This document shows, one piece after another, positions 40,807-48,809 of a DNA stretch of 51,763 nucleotides (positions are counted from its first letter, which is position 1; every line of letters starts with the position of its first letter). A program made the position numbers and the translations under genes. The notes under the pieces were generated by a model. That model searched no databases. It worked only from the letters and a program-made list of their open reading frames with translations, and had not been told where the DNA came from. Source of the stretch: Sterolibacterium sp. (lineage in GTDB: Bacteria; Pseudomonadota; Gammaproteobacteria; Burkholderiales; Rhodocyclaceae); the NCBI GenBank assembly GCA_023258955.1, contig JAHFRE010000007.1, positions 1 through 51,763 on the forward strand, in the 5' to 3' direction.

Positions 40807-41382
40807 ATGGAAGAGCTCGTTGTCCTGGTGGATGAGGCCGACAGGGAAATCGGCGTCGCTGGCAAGATGGCCGTGCACCGGAGCGGCGAACTGCATCGCG
40901 CCATTTCTGTCTTCGTCTTCGACGCGAATGACCGAGTGCTGCTGCAGCAGCGGGCCGCGGCAAAATACCACTCCGCCGGCTTGTGGAGTAACACCTGTTG
41001 CAGCCATCCGCGGCCCGACGAGGAGAACGTCAACGCCGCCCAGCGGCGCTTGCGCGAGGAAATGGGCGTCGAATGCCAACTCGCCAAGGCCTTCGAATTC
41101 AGCTATCGGGCGACGTTTGCCAACAAGCTCATCGAACACGAGTACGACCACGTCTACTTCGGTCGCTTCGACGGGGTGCCGCGGCTGAATCCCGACGAGG
41201 CCGCCGCCTGGCGCTGGCTGGAGATCGAGCAGTTGGCGGTCGAGGTGAAACGCCATCCCGAGGCCTATAGCTTCTGGTTGGCGGTGTGCCTTGATCGCGT
41301 TGTCGCCCTCAGGGCGGCCGCGCGGCAGCGCCCGACAGGGGCTGTGGAAGCGCCGATCTGGAAGTCCATATTATGGAAGTAA
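40807..41382 (+). CDS. idi: Isopentenyl-diphosphate delta-isomerase, type 1
   Basis: The ATG at 40807 follows GTGGAAGAC, giving 191 residues. The type 1 Idi signature is clear: VDEADREIGVAGKMAVHRSG at the N terminus, LLQQRAAAKYHSAGLWSNTC with Cys65 of CCSHP as the catalytic Cys, RRLREEMGVEC (Nudix-like helix) and IEHEYDHVYFGRF with Glu110 and Glu112 at the proton-donor site. The enzyme interconverts IPP and DMAPP. Next to ubiX and three ubiD genes it probably raises the DMAPP pool from which the prenyl group of prFMN is drawn. A palindrome overlaps its last codons (41365-41377). Confidence 0.93.
   Translation: MEELVVLVDEADREIGVAGKMAVHRSGELHRAISVFVFDANDRVLLQQRAAAKYHSAGLWSNTCCSHPRPDEENVNAAQRRLREEMGVECQLAKAFEFSYRATFANKLIEHEYDHVYFGRFDGVPRLNPDEAAAWRWLEIEQLAVEVKRHPEAYSFWLAVCLDRVVALRAAARQRPTGAVEAPIWKSILWK
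41365..41377. promoter_or_regulatory. Operator-like palindrome, copy 2 (TCCATATTATGGA)
   Basis: A perfect 13-bp palindrome at the very end of idi, about 190 bp upstream of ubiX. Spacing to copy 3 is 131 bp centre to centre, about 12.5 helical turns. Confidence 0.6.
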
Positions 41383-41495
41383 TGTCGACGCGCCGATATT
41401 GTCCGTCAGCCAATTGATTGTTAGAGTCCGCGACTGTTGGCGTGTCCATGATCTTCTAGGGGTTTCTTTGCTTCAGCTGAACGATTCTATGAAAG

Positions 41496-41508
41496 TCCAA
41501 AATATGGA
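41496..41508. promoter_or_regulatory. Operator-like palindrome, copy 3 (TCCAAAATATGGA)
   Basis: Third TCCA-N5-TGGA element, 48 bp before the ubiX start codon, where it could overlap a promoter of the ubiX-ubiD2 operon. Confidence 0.6.
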
Positions 41509-41556
41509 ATACAGGCAGGTGGCGACGCCGCCGGGTGCCGCCGAGCGGTGGCGCCA

Positions 41557-42150
41557 ATGAAGCGCTTGATCGTGGGCATCACCGGCGCCACCGGCGCCAT
41601 CTTTGGTGTGCGTCTGCTCGAGGCCTTGCAGGGTACGGAGGTCGAGAGCCACTTGGTTCTCAGCAAGTGGGCGATGCACACCATCGAACACGAGACCACC
41701 TACACGGTGAAACAGGTCCGGGCGATGGCCTCGTTCGATCATGCCGAGGGCAATATGGGCGCCTCGGTCTCCTCGGGCTCGTTCATCACCGAGGGCATGG
41801 TCATCGCTCCCTGTTCGATGCGCAGTCTGGCCGCGATTGCCAACGGTACCGGTGATCATCTGGTGCATCGGGCCGCCGACGTGATTCTCAAGGAGCGGCG
41901 CCGCCTGGTGCTGCTAGCGCGGGAAATGCCGCTCTCCGACCTGCATTTGGAGAACATGCTGAAGCTGTCGCGGATGGGCGTGACGATCATGCCGCCGATG
42001 CCGGCGTTCTACAACCATCCGGAAACGATCGGCGATCTGGTCGATCACATCGTCGCACGGGTTCTCGATCAGTTCGGGATCTCCGTCGACTTCGCGCGAC
42101 GCTGGGATGGAATGATGCGCGTCAAGCCAGCCGTGCAGAGCAAGCCATAA
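41557..42150 (+). CDS. ubiX: UbiX-family flavin prenyltransferase
   Basis: I chose the ATG at 41557 (MKRLIVGITGATGAIFGVRL), since the upstream GTG at 41548 adds only three residues. The 197-residue protein has the FMN-binding GITGATGAIFG loop, the conserved SSGSF segment, APCSMRSLAAIANG and REMPLSDLHLENMLKLSRMG, and ends IVARVLDQFGI. UbiX transfers a dimethylallyl group to reduced FMN, creating prFMN, the cofactor of UbiD. It lies 42 bp upstream of ubiD2, in one operon with the second and third UbiD genes. It may be dedicated to the catabolic UbiDs rather than to ubiquinone synthesis. Confidence 0.93.
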   Translation: MKRLIVGITGATGAIFGVRLLEALQGTEVESHLVLSKWAMHTIEHETTYTVKQVRAMASFDHAEGNMGASVSSGSFITEGMVIAPCSMRSLAAIANGTGDHLVHRAADVILKERRRLVLLAREMPLSDLHLENMLKLSRMGVTIMPPMPAFYNHPETIGDLVDHIVARVLDQFGISVDFARRWDGMMRVKPAVQSKP

Positions 42151-42192
42151 ATCAAGCCGCAACATTCAACCGAAGACAACGGAGGAAGCAAA

Positions 42193-43749
42193 GTGAACGA
42201 CAAGTCGAAGAAGGATATCACCAGTCTGCGCTCGACCCTGGACTGGTTTCGCACCAAGGGCTATTTGGTCGAGACCAACAAAGAGGTCAATCCAGATCTT
42301 GAGATCACCGGCCTGCAGAAGATTTTCGACGGCAGCCTGCCGATGCTGTTCAACAACGTCAAGGGCATGCCGCACGCCCGCGCCATCACCAATCTGTTCG
42401 GTGACATTCGCGTCATCGAGGATATGTTCGATTGGAAGGATTCGCTCGACCGAGTCAAGAAGGTGGCGCGCGCCCTCGATCGGCCGCTCAAATCGGTGAT
42501 CATCGAGCAGAAGGATGCGCCGGTCCAGGAAGAGGTCATCACCGAGAACATCGACGTCAACAAGTGGCTGACCGCGATCCGTCACACGCCGCTGGAGACC
42601 GAGATGACCATCGGTTCAGGCATCTCCTGCGTCATCGGCGATTACTTCGACGGCGGCAGCCACATCGGCTACAACCGCATGAACTTCCGCTGGGGCGATG
42701 TCGGCACCTTCCAGATCTCCCCGGGCTCGCACATGTGGCAGGTGATGACCGAGCACTACAAGGACGACAAGCCGATTCCGCTGACGATGTGCTTCGGCGT
42801 GCCCCCGGCGTGCACCTACGTCGCCGGATCCGGCTTCGACTACGCGATCCTGCCCAAGGGCTGCGACGAAGTCGGTATCGCCGGTGCGATCCAAGGCTCG
42901 CCCATCCGCCTGGTCAAGTGCCGCACCATCGACGCCTACACTTTGGCCGATGCCGAGTACGTGCTGGAAGGCTACCTGCATCCCCGCGACAAGCGCTACG
43001 AGACCGCCGAGTCCGAGGCCGCCGACATCCAGGGTCGCTTCCACTTCCACCCGGAGTGGGCCGGCTACATGGGCAAGGCCTACAAGGCGCCGACCTTCCA
43101 CGTCACCGCCATCACGATGCGCAAGAAGGCTAGCAAGCCGATCATCTTCCCGCTCGGCGTGCACACCTCGGACGACGCCAACATCGACACCTCGGTGCGC
43201 GAGTCGGCCATCTATTCCCTGTGCGAGCGCCTGCAACCGGGTATCGTGCAGAACGTGCACATCCCCTACTGCATGACCGACTGGGGCGGCTGCATCATCC
43301 AGGTGAAGAAGCGCAATCAGATCGAAGAGGGCTGGCAGCGCAACTTCCTCAGCGCCATCCTCTCCTGCTCGCAGGGCATGCGTCTGGCCATCGCGGTGAG
43401 CGAGGACGTCGACATCTACTCGATGGACGACATCATGTGGTGCCTGACCACCCGGGTCAATCCGCGCACCGACATCCTCAATCCGATCCCCGGCGGCCGC
43501 GGTCAGACCTTCATGCCGGCCGAGCGCATGACCTCGGGCGACAAGCAATGGACGGCGTCCAACACCCAGTTCGAGGGCGGCATGGGCATCGACGCGACGG
43601 TACCTTTCGGCTACGAGAACGACTTCCATCGTCCGGTCTATGGTGTCGATCTGGTCAAGCCGGAGAACTTCTTCGAAGAGAAGGACATCGAGAAGATGAA
43701 GGGCCGCATGGCGGGGTGGGTGCTGTCGCTGGCCCGTACCGGCCGCTAA
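42193..43749 (+). CDS. UbiD-family (de)carboxylase, copy 2, divergent active site
   Basis: The GTG at 42193 follows GGAGGAAGCAAA, giving 518 residues. UbiD family membership is seen in ITNLFGDIRVIEDMF, YNRMNFRWGDVGTF (Arg162), TMCFGVPPACTYVAGSG, DAEYVLEGYLHP and EDVDIYSMDDIMWCLTTR. The usual EGPFGE motif is replaced by FHFHPEWAGYMG: Glu288 aligns with the second glutamate of the triad, but the first (Fdc1 Glu277) appears as Phe283. An extra 15 residues or so precede this site. The sequence also differs strongly from copies 1 and 3. It may act on CoA esters like phthaloyl-CoA decarboxylase. It stands between ubiX and the CoA-transferase gene. Confidence 0.9.
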   Translation: MNDKSKKDITSLRSTLDWFRTKGYLVETNKEVNPDLEITGLQKIFDGSLPMLFNNVKGMPHARAITNLFGDIRVIEDMFDWKDSLDRVKKVARALDRPLKSVIIEQKDAPVQEEVITENIDVNKWLTAIRHTPLETEMTIGSGISCVIGDYFDGGSHIGYNRMNFRWGDVGTFQISPGSHMWQVMTEHYKDDKPIPLTMCFGVPPACTYVAGSGFDYAILPKGCDEVGIAGAIQGSPIRLVKCRTIDAYTLADAEYVLEGYLHPRDKRYETAESEAADIQGRFHFHPEWAGYMGKAYKAPTFHVTAITMRKKASKPIIFPLGVHTSDDANIDTSVRESAIYSLCERLQPGIVQNVHIPYCMTDWGGCIIQVKKRNQIEEGWQRNFLSAILSCSQGMRLAIAVSEDVDIYSMDDIMWCLTTRVNPRTDILNPIPGGRGQTFMPAERMTSGDKQWTASNTQFEGGMGIDATVPFGYENDFHRPVYGVDLVKPENFFEEKDIEKMKGRMAGWVLSLARTGR

Positions 43750-43780
43750 CTGCAGCAACACCGAGACGGAAAGGAAGGCG

Positions 43781-46180
43781 ATGCTTTCGATATACCGCGT
43801 CCTTGATCTCAGCGACCGTGCCGGCTGGTTGGCCGGCCGGTTGCTGGCCGATCTCGGGGCAGATGTGATCAAGGTCGAAGCCCCCGACGTCTGCGTCGCG
43901 GGCGCCGACTGGCAAGCCTACAACGTCAATAAACGCCTGCTGCGCCTGGATCTGGGCAGCAGCACCGGACAAGAGGCGTTCGACCGGCTGATCGCCGACG
44001 TCGACGTCCTCATCGAAACGGCGCAGGCCGGCGAGCCGCTGGCGAACTGCGTCGGCGTAGCGCGACTGAAGCAACTCAACCCGCGGCTGATCCACGTTTC
44101 GATCACGCCGTTTGGCGCTGGCGGTCCGCGCGCCGACTGGCTGGCTTCCGATCTGGAGGTCACCGCGGCGAGCGGCGCCATGTCCCTGGCCGGCGAGCCT
44201 GGCGGCAAGCCGCTGCGCATCAGCGTGCCGCAATCCCCTTGCTGGGCGGGGGCACAGGCGGCGGTCGGCGCGTTGACCGCCTTGTTTCATCGTACCGCCT
44301 CGGGCGGGGCGGGTCAGCATGTCGATGTCTCGGCGCAAGCCGCGATGATCATGGCCGTATCACACGCTCCTGCTTTCTGGGACATGGAACGGTCCATTCC
44401 CACCCGTGCCGGTGCCTTTATGACCGGGCGCTCGATCAAGGGTGCGACTTACCGCGCCTTCTGGAACTGCGCCGACGGCTATCTCAACTTCGTGGTCTAC
44501 GGTGGGCCGGCGGGACGGCGCACCAACGCGCAACTGGTCGCCTGGATGCGCGAGCGGGGCGCCGATCTTGGCGCCCTGGAACAGATCGACTGGAAGCGTT
44601 TCGATCCCAAGCTGGTTAGTCAGGAAGAGGTCGACGCGCTGGAACGACCGATCGCCGCATTCTTCCTGGGCATTGCCAAACGCGAATTCCTCGAGGAAGC
44701 GAGCAGGCGGGAAATGCTCGGCTATCCGGTGTCGAACATGGCGGATATCGCCAGCGATCCGCAACTCGTGGCACGCAATTTTTGGCAGGACCTGGTGGGC
44801 AGCGACGGCGAGAGCCGGCGCTATTGCGGTTCATTTGCCATGGTCGATGAGCGGCGTGCAGCGTTGCGCCATTTGCCCGGTGAAGTGGTCGCCATCGAGG
44901 AACTGCTCGCCGCAAGAGCCAGGCCGCAAGCAGCCCCGGCGATTCCGGCTTGGCGTACGCCGAGCGCTAGCGCGCAGGCCCTGTCCGGCGTCAAGGTGGC
45001 GGAGTTCGGCGCTTACGCCGCCGGGCCGCACATCGGCAAGATGCTGGCAAGCTTCGGCGCGACGGTGGTGCATGTCGAATCGCAACGCCATCCGGACGGT
45101 TTTCGCAATGAGTATCCGCCGTTCAAGGACGGCAAACCCGGAGTGGATCGCAGTGGCTGTTTCGCGATCTTCAACGATTCGAAATATGCGGTGACCCTCG
45201 ACCTCAAGGCTGCCCCCGGCGTCGAATTGGCACAGCGTCTGATCGGCTGGGCCGATATCGTCATCGAAAACATGCGGCCGGAGGTGATGTCCCGCCTCGG
45301 CTTGGGCTATGAGACCGCGCGGCAATTGAACCCCGATGTGGTGATGATTTCCAGTTGCAACATGGGCCAGACCGGGCCGCGGGCTTTCACCCCGGGTTTC
45401 GGTTCGCAACTCTCGGCGCTGGCCGGCTTCTGCGGCCTGACCGGCAGCCCGGACGGGCCGCCGATGCTGCTCTATGGGCCGTATATCGATTTCGTCGCTT
45501 CGAGCCTGGGCGCTTCGGCGGTGCTGGCGGCGCTTGAGCGCCAGCGGCGCAGCGGTCAGGGCGCATGGATCGACCTGGCGCAATACGAAAGCGGCCTGCT
45601 GTTTATCGCTGGCGCCTTGTACGATCACCACAGCACTGGCGCGAGCGCCGAGCGGGCCATGAACAGCGACGCGCATGCCGCGCCGCACGACGCCTATCGC
45701 TGCCGCGATGAACACTGGTTGGCGCTATCGTGCTGGTCCGACGAGGAGTTCAGGCGCTTTGCCGGAGTCCTGGGCCGCCCCGAACTGGCGGCGGACCCGC
45801 GCTTTGCCAGTCTGGCACAGCGCAAGTCCCACGCCCTGGAACTTGACGCCATCATCGCGTCCTGGGCAAGTAGCCAGGATGCCGGTGAAGCTGCCACCCT
45901 GTTCCAGTCGGCGCGCGTTCATGCCTATCCGGTGAATGACATGGCCGAGTTGTTCACCGATCCGCAACTGCTCCATCGCCGCCTCTGGCGTCGCCGGCTG
46001 CATGCTGCGCTCGGTGACTTCTCCTGCTACTACTCGGCGTTCGAGCTATCCGAAACGCCGGGCGACGTGATGGCCGCCGCGCCGATGCTCGGCGAGCACA
46101 ACGATATCGTCTTTAAGGATTTTCTCGGCTTGAGCGAGGAGCAATACATCGACTACCAGAAGCGCGGCGCCTTCGCCTGA
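43781..46180 (+). CDS. Double-length type III (CaiB/BaiF) CoA-transferase, two fused halves
   Basis: The 799 residues are about twice the usual length. Two CaiB/BaiF domains are fused: residues 1-385 begin IYRVLDLSDRAGWLAGRLLA and contain GGAGQHVDVSAQAAM (Asp182), and residues about 405-799 begin LSGVKVAEFGAYAAGPHIGK and contain GQGAWIDLAQYESGLLF (Asp598). Both Asp residues sit where formyl-CoA transferase has its catalytic Asp. Known aromatic-acid systems such as phthalate use two separate CoA-transferase subunits; here they could be merged. The enzyme would move CoA, likely from succinyl-CoA, to an aromatic carboxylate before decarboxylation by the adjacent UbiDs. The start follows AAGGAAGGCG. 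Confidence 0.92.
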   Translation: MLSIYRVLDLSDRAGWLAGRLLADLGADVIKVEAPDVCVAGADWQAYNVNKRLLRLDLGSSTGQEAFDRLIADVDVLIETAQAGEPLANCVGVARLKQLNPRLIHVSITPFGAGGPRADWLASDLEVTAASGAMSLAGEPGGKPLRISVPQSPCWAGAQAAVGALTALFHRTASGGAGQHVDVSAQAAMIMAVSHAPAFWDMERSIPTRAGAFMTGRSIKGATYRAFWNCADGYLNFVVYGGPAGRRTNAQLVAWMRERGADLGALEQIDWKRFDPKLVSQEEVDALERPIAAFFLGIAKREFLEEASRREMLGYPVSNMADIASDPQLVARNFWQDLVGSDGESRRYCGSFAMVDERRAALRHLPGEVVAIEELLAARARPQAAPAIPAWRTPSASAQALSGVKVAEFGAYAAGPHIGKMLASFGATVVHVESQRHPDGFRNEYPPFKDGKPGVDRSGCFAIFNDSKYAVTLDLKAAPGVELAQRLIGWADIVIENMRPEVMSRLGLGYETARQLNPDVVMISSCNMGQTGPRAFTPGFGSQLSALAGFCGLTGSPDGPPMLLYGPYIDFVASSLGASAVLAALERQRRSGQGAWIDLAQYESGLLFIAGALYDHHSTGASAERAMNSDAHAAPHDAYRCRDEHWLALSCWSDEEFRRFAGVLGRPELAADPRFASLAQRKSHALELDAIIASWASSQDAGEAATLFQSARVHAYPVNDMAELFTDPQLLHRRLWRRRLHAALGDFSCYYSAFELSETPGDVMAAAPMLGEHNDIVFKDFLGLSEEQYIDYQKRGAFA

Positions 46181-46253
46181 AGCCCGCTGCCTGCAGCCCC
46201 ATTTCATAGCCGGGCCCGAACAGCGGCGCGGCATCAACCGAGGAGTAGACCAA

Positions 46254-47741
46254 GTGAGCAAGGAACTTAAGAAGAAAGCAGGAGGCACAACGGAACCGAC
46301 GTTTCAACTGCCCTACGAAGATCTGCGCGGATGGATCGCCGAAGCCGAAAAGCTGGGTGAGCTGGAAGTGGTGAAAGGCGCAACCTGGCAAAAGGAAATC
46401 GGTCTGGCCGCCGACCTCATGATGCATTCCGATGCCTCGCCCTGCGTGATCTTTGACGACGTTCCTGGCTGCGAGAAAGGCCATCGGGTGCTGGTGAATT
46501 TCTTCGGCGGCAAGCGCAAGAACATGACTTTGGGTTTTCCGACGGATCTGACTCGCCTCGAATTGTCCCAAGCCTTCCTCGAGAACAGCCTGCGTGACAT
46601 GAAGCCGATCCCGCACGAGGAAGTGGCCGACGGCCCGATCTTTGAGAACATCCTGACCGGCGAGGATATCGACATCACCAAGTTTCCGACGCCGCAGTGG
46701 CACGCCCACGACGGCGGCCGCTACATCGGCACCGGTAGCTACAACGTCACCCGCGACCCGGACGAGAACTGGCTCAACGCGGGTACCTACCGGGTGATGA
46801 TTCAGGACAAGAAGTCGGTCGGCTTCTACATCTCCCCGGGCAAGCACGGCCGCATCCACCGCGACAAGTTCGAGCAGCGCGGCGAGCCGATGCCCACGGT
46901 GATCGTCGTCGGCGGCGACCCGATGACCTTCCTCTTGGCCTGCACCGAGGTGCCCTACGGCGTCTGCGAGTTCGACATGGTCGGCGCCTTGCGCGGCAAG
47001 GCGATGAAGACGGTGCGCGGCAAGTTCACCGGCATCCCCTTTCCGGCCAACGCCGAGCTGGTCATCGAGGGCTTTGTGCATCCGACGAAGAAAAAGAAGG
47101 AAGGACCGTTCGGCGAATGGACTGGCTACTACGCCAGCGATGTGCGCGATGAGCCGATCCTCGAGATCAAGGCCATCTATCACCGCAACAATCCGATCAT
47201 CCTCGGCTGCCCGCCGCTGTGCCCCCCCGACGAGATGGCGCGCTACCGCGCCGTGATGCGCTCGGCGCTGCTCAAGCAGGAGATCGAAAAGGCCGGCGTG
47301 CCGGACATCACCGCCGCCTGGTGTCACGAGTCCGGGGGTGCGCGCATGCTGATCGGCGTTTCGATCAAACAGCGCTATCCCGGTCACGTCAAGCAGGCCG
47401 GTCATGTCGCCGCCATGTGCCATGTGGGCGCCTACGCCGGCAAGTACGTGGTGGTGGTCGACGACGACATCGATGTGTCCAACCTGGAGGAACTGATGTG
47501 GGCGATGTCCACCCGCTCCGATCCGGCGACCTGCATCGACATCATCACCAACACCTGGAGCACGCCGCTCGATCCGCGCCTGACCCCCGACGACCGGGAG
47601 AAGGGCAACTTCACCAATTCGCGCGCCATCATCGACGCCTGCCGGCCCTTCCACTGGCGCGACAAGTTTCCCCGGGTGAACAAGCTCAGTCCCGAAGAAT
47701 TGCTCGAAGCCAAACAGAAATTCGGCCACCTGTTGCGCTAG
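46254..47741 (+). CDS. UbiD-family prFMN-dependent (de)carboxylase, copy 3
   Basis: The GTG at 46254 is eight bases after GAGGAG. The 495 residues match copy 1 closely along the whole length (LPYEDLRGWIAEAEKLGELE, FFGGKRKNMTLGFP, GRYIGTGSYNVTRDPDENW). The triad is intact: Arg180 in AGTYRVMI, Glu283 and Glu288 in EGPFGEWTGYY. The C terminus carries VVVDDDIDVSNLEELMWAM. As the third ubiD of the cluster it may form a mixed complex with copy 1, act on the next intermediate, or be specific for another isomer. It is followed, after 97 bp, by the metallo-beta-lactamase gene. Confidence 0.93.
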   Translation: MSKELKKKAGGTTEPTFQLPYEDLRGWIAEAEKLGELEVVKGATWQKEIGLAADLMMHSDASPCVIFDDVPGCEKGHRVLVNFFGGKRKNMTLGFPTDLTRLELSQAFLENSLRDMKPIPHEEVADGPIFENILTGEDIDITKFPTPQWHAHDGGRYIGTGSYNVTRDPDENWLNAGTYRVMIQDKKSVGFYISPGKHGRIHRDKFEQRGEPMPTVIVVGGDPMTFLLACTEVPYGVCEFDMVGALRGKAMKTVRGKFTGIPFPANAELVIEGFVHPTKKKKEGPFGEWTGYYASDVRDEPILEIKAIYHRNNPIILGCPPLCPPDEMARYRAVMRSALLKQEIEKAGVPDITAAWCHESGGARMLIGVSIKQRYPGHVKQAGHVAAMCHVGAYAGKYVVVVDDDIDVSNLEELMWAMSTRSDPATCIDIITNTWSTPLDPRLTPDDREKGNFTNSRAIIDACRPFHWRDKFPRVNKLSPEELLEAKQKFGHLLR

Positions 47742-47838
47742 AGTAGCGAAAGCGTCCTGCAGTTACCCGGGGCGGGCGGCGACAACGCCCCCGCCCCGGT
47801 GTTATATACCCTACATCTTTCGCGCGAGGGCACAGCCC

Positions 47839-48783
47839 GTGAATACCATCATCGACTACGGGCAGGGCATCGCAGCGATCGACAGCGGATTCACCCGGCC
47901 TCTGCTGGCGGCTGTCTACTGCATCGTCGAGGATGGGCGGGTCGCCCTGGTGGACACCGCAGCCAGCCCCAATGCCCCGACCGTGTTGGCAGCGCTCGCC
48001 GCGCGCGGCCTCGCGCCGGCGCAGGTCGACTGGATTCTGCTGACCCACATCCACCTGGACCACGCCGGTGCGGCGGGGACGCTGATGCGCGCCCTGCCCA
48101 ACGCGAAGCTGGCGGTGCACCCGCGCGGCGCGCGGCACATGGCCGATCCGTCGCGCCTGCTGGCGGGTACCGTCGCTGTCTACGGTGAGGCGGCGACGCG
48201 CGAGAAGTATGGCGAGCTGCTGCCGATCGAAGCCTGGCGCATCGTCGCCGTGGCCGACGACGCGGTATTGAAGCTCGGCGCACGTTCGCTGCGGGCACTC
48301 GACACCCCCGGCCACGCGCCGCACCACGCCTGTTACCTTGACGAGGCGAGCGGACACGTCTTTGCCGGCGACGCCTTCGGCCTCTCCTACCGCGAATTGG
48401 ACCGGGGCGGACGCGCCTTCGCCCTGCCGGTGACCAGCCCCAGCCAGTTCGATCCCGAGGCCATGCACCGCTCGCTGCAGCGGCTCGAGGCGCTGCAGCC
48501 GGAAGCCGTCTACGTCGCCCACTTCGGCCAGCTGCGCGACATTCCTCGCCTCGCCGGCGACCTGCATCGGCTCATCGACAGCTTCGTCGCTGCCACTCGC
48601 GCCGTCGTCGGCGGCGCCGCTCAACGCCAGCAGAACCTCTGCGCGGCGCTCGGCAAGTTGCTCGAGGAGGAGGGCAGACGCCAAGGTTGGGGGCTCGCCG
48701 GCGACGCCCTGCGGCAACTTCTCGCCAGCGACATCGACTTGAACGCCCAGGGTCTGCTCGGCTGGCTGGAACACCAGGCCTAG
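47839..48783 (+). CDS. Metallo-beta-lactamase-fold hydrolase
   Basis: The GTG at 47839 follows GAGGGCACAGCCC. This 314-residue protein shows THIHLDHAG (His70, His72, Asp74, His75 as zinc ligands), LDTPGHAPHHACYLD and FAGDAFGLSYR for the remaining ligands, and YVAHFGQLRDI. Family members hydrolyse thioesters, lactones or phosphodiesters. In a CoA-dependent aromatic cluster a ring-opening or CoA-thioester hydrolase would make sense, but the sequence does not fix the substrate. The following reductase gene begins 26 bp later. Confidence 0.88.
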   Translation: MNTIIDYGQGIAAIDSGFTRPLLAAVYCIVEDGRVALVDTAASPNAPTVLAALAARGLAPAQVDWILLTHIHLDHAGAAGTLMRALPNAKLAVHPRGARHMADPSRLLAGTVAVYGEAATREKYGELLPIEAWRIVAVADDAVLKLGARSLRALDTPGHAPHHACYLDEASGHVFAGDAFGLSYRELDRGGRAFALPVTSPSQFDPEAMHRSLQRLEALQPEAVYVAHFGQLRDIPRLAGDLHRLIDSFVAATRAVVGGAAQRQQNLCAALGKLLEEEGRRQGWGLAGDALRQLLASDIDLNAQGLLGWLEHQA

Positions 48784-48809
48784 CGGCGCGACCGCCCGGA
48801 GCAGCTACT

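Noticed and set aside
48687-48809. Start of the quinone-oxidoreductase-like gene inside the MBL gene
   Set aside because: The extra N terminus is Arg-rich and out of family, while the GTG at 48810 gives a normal MDR N terminus.
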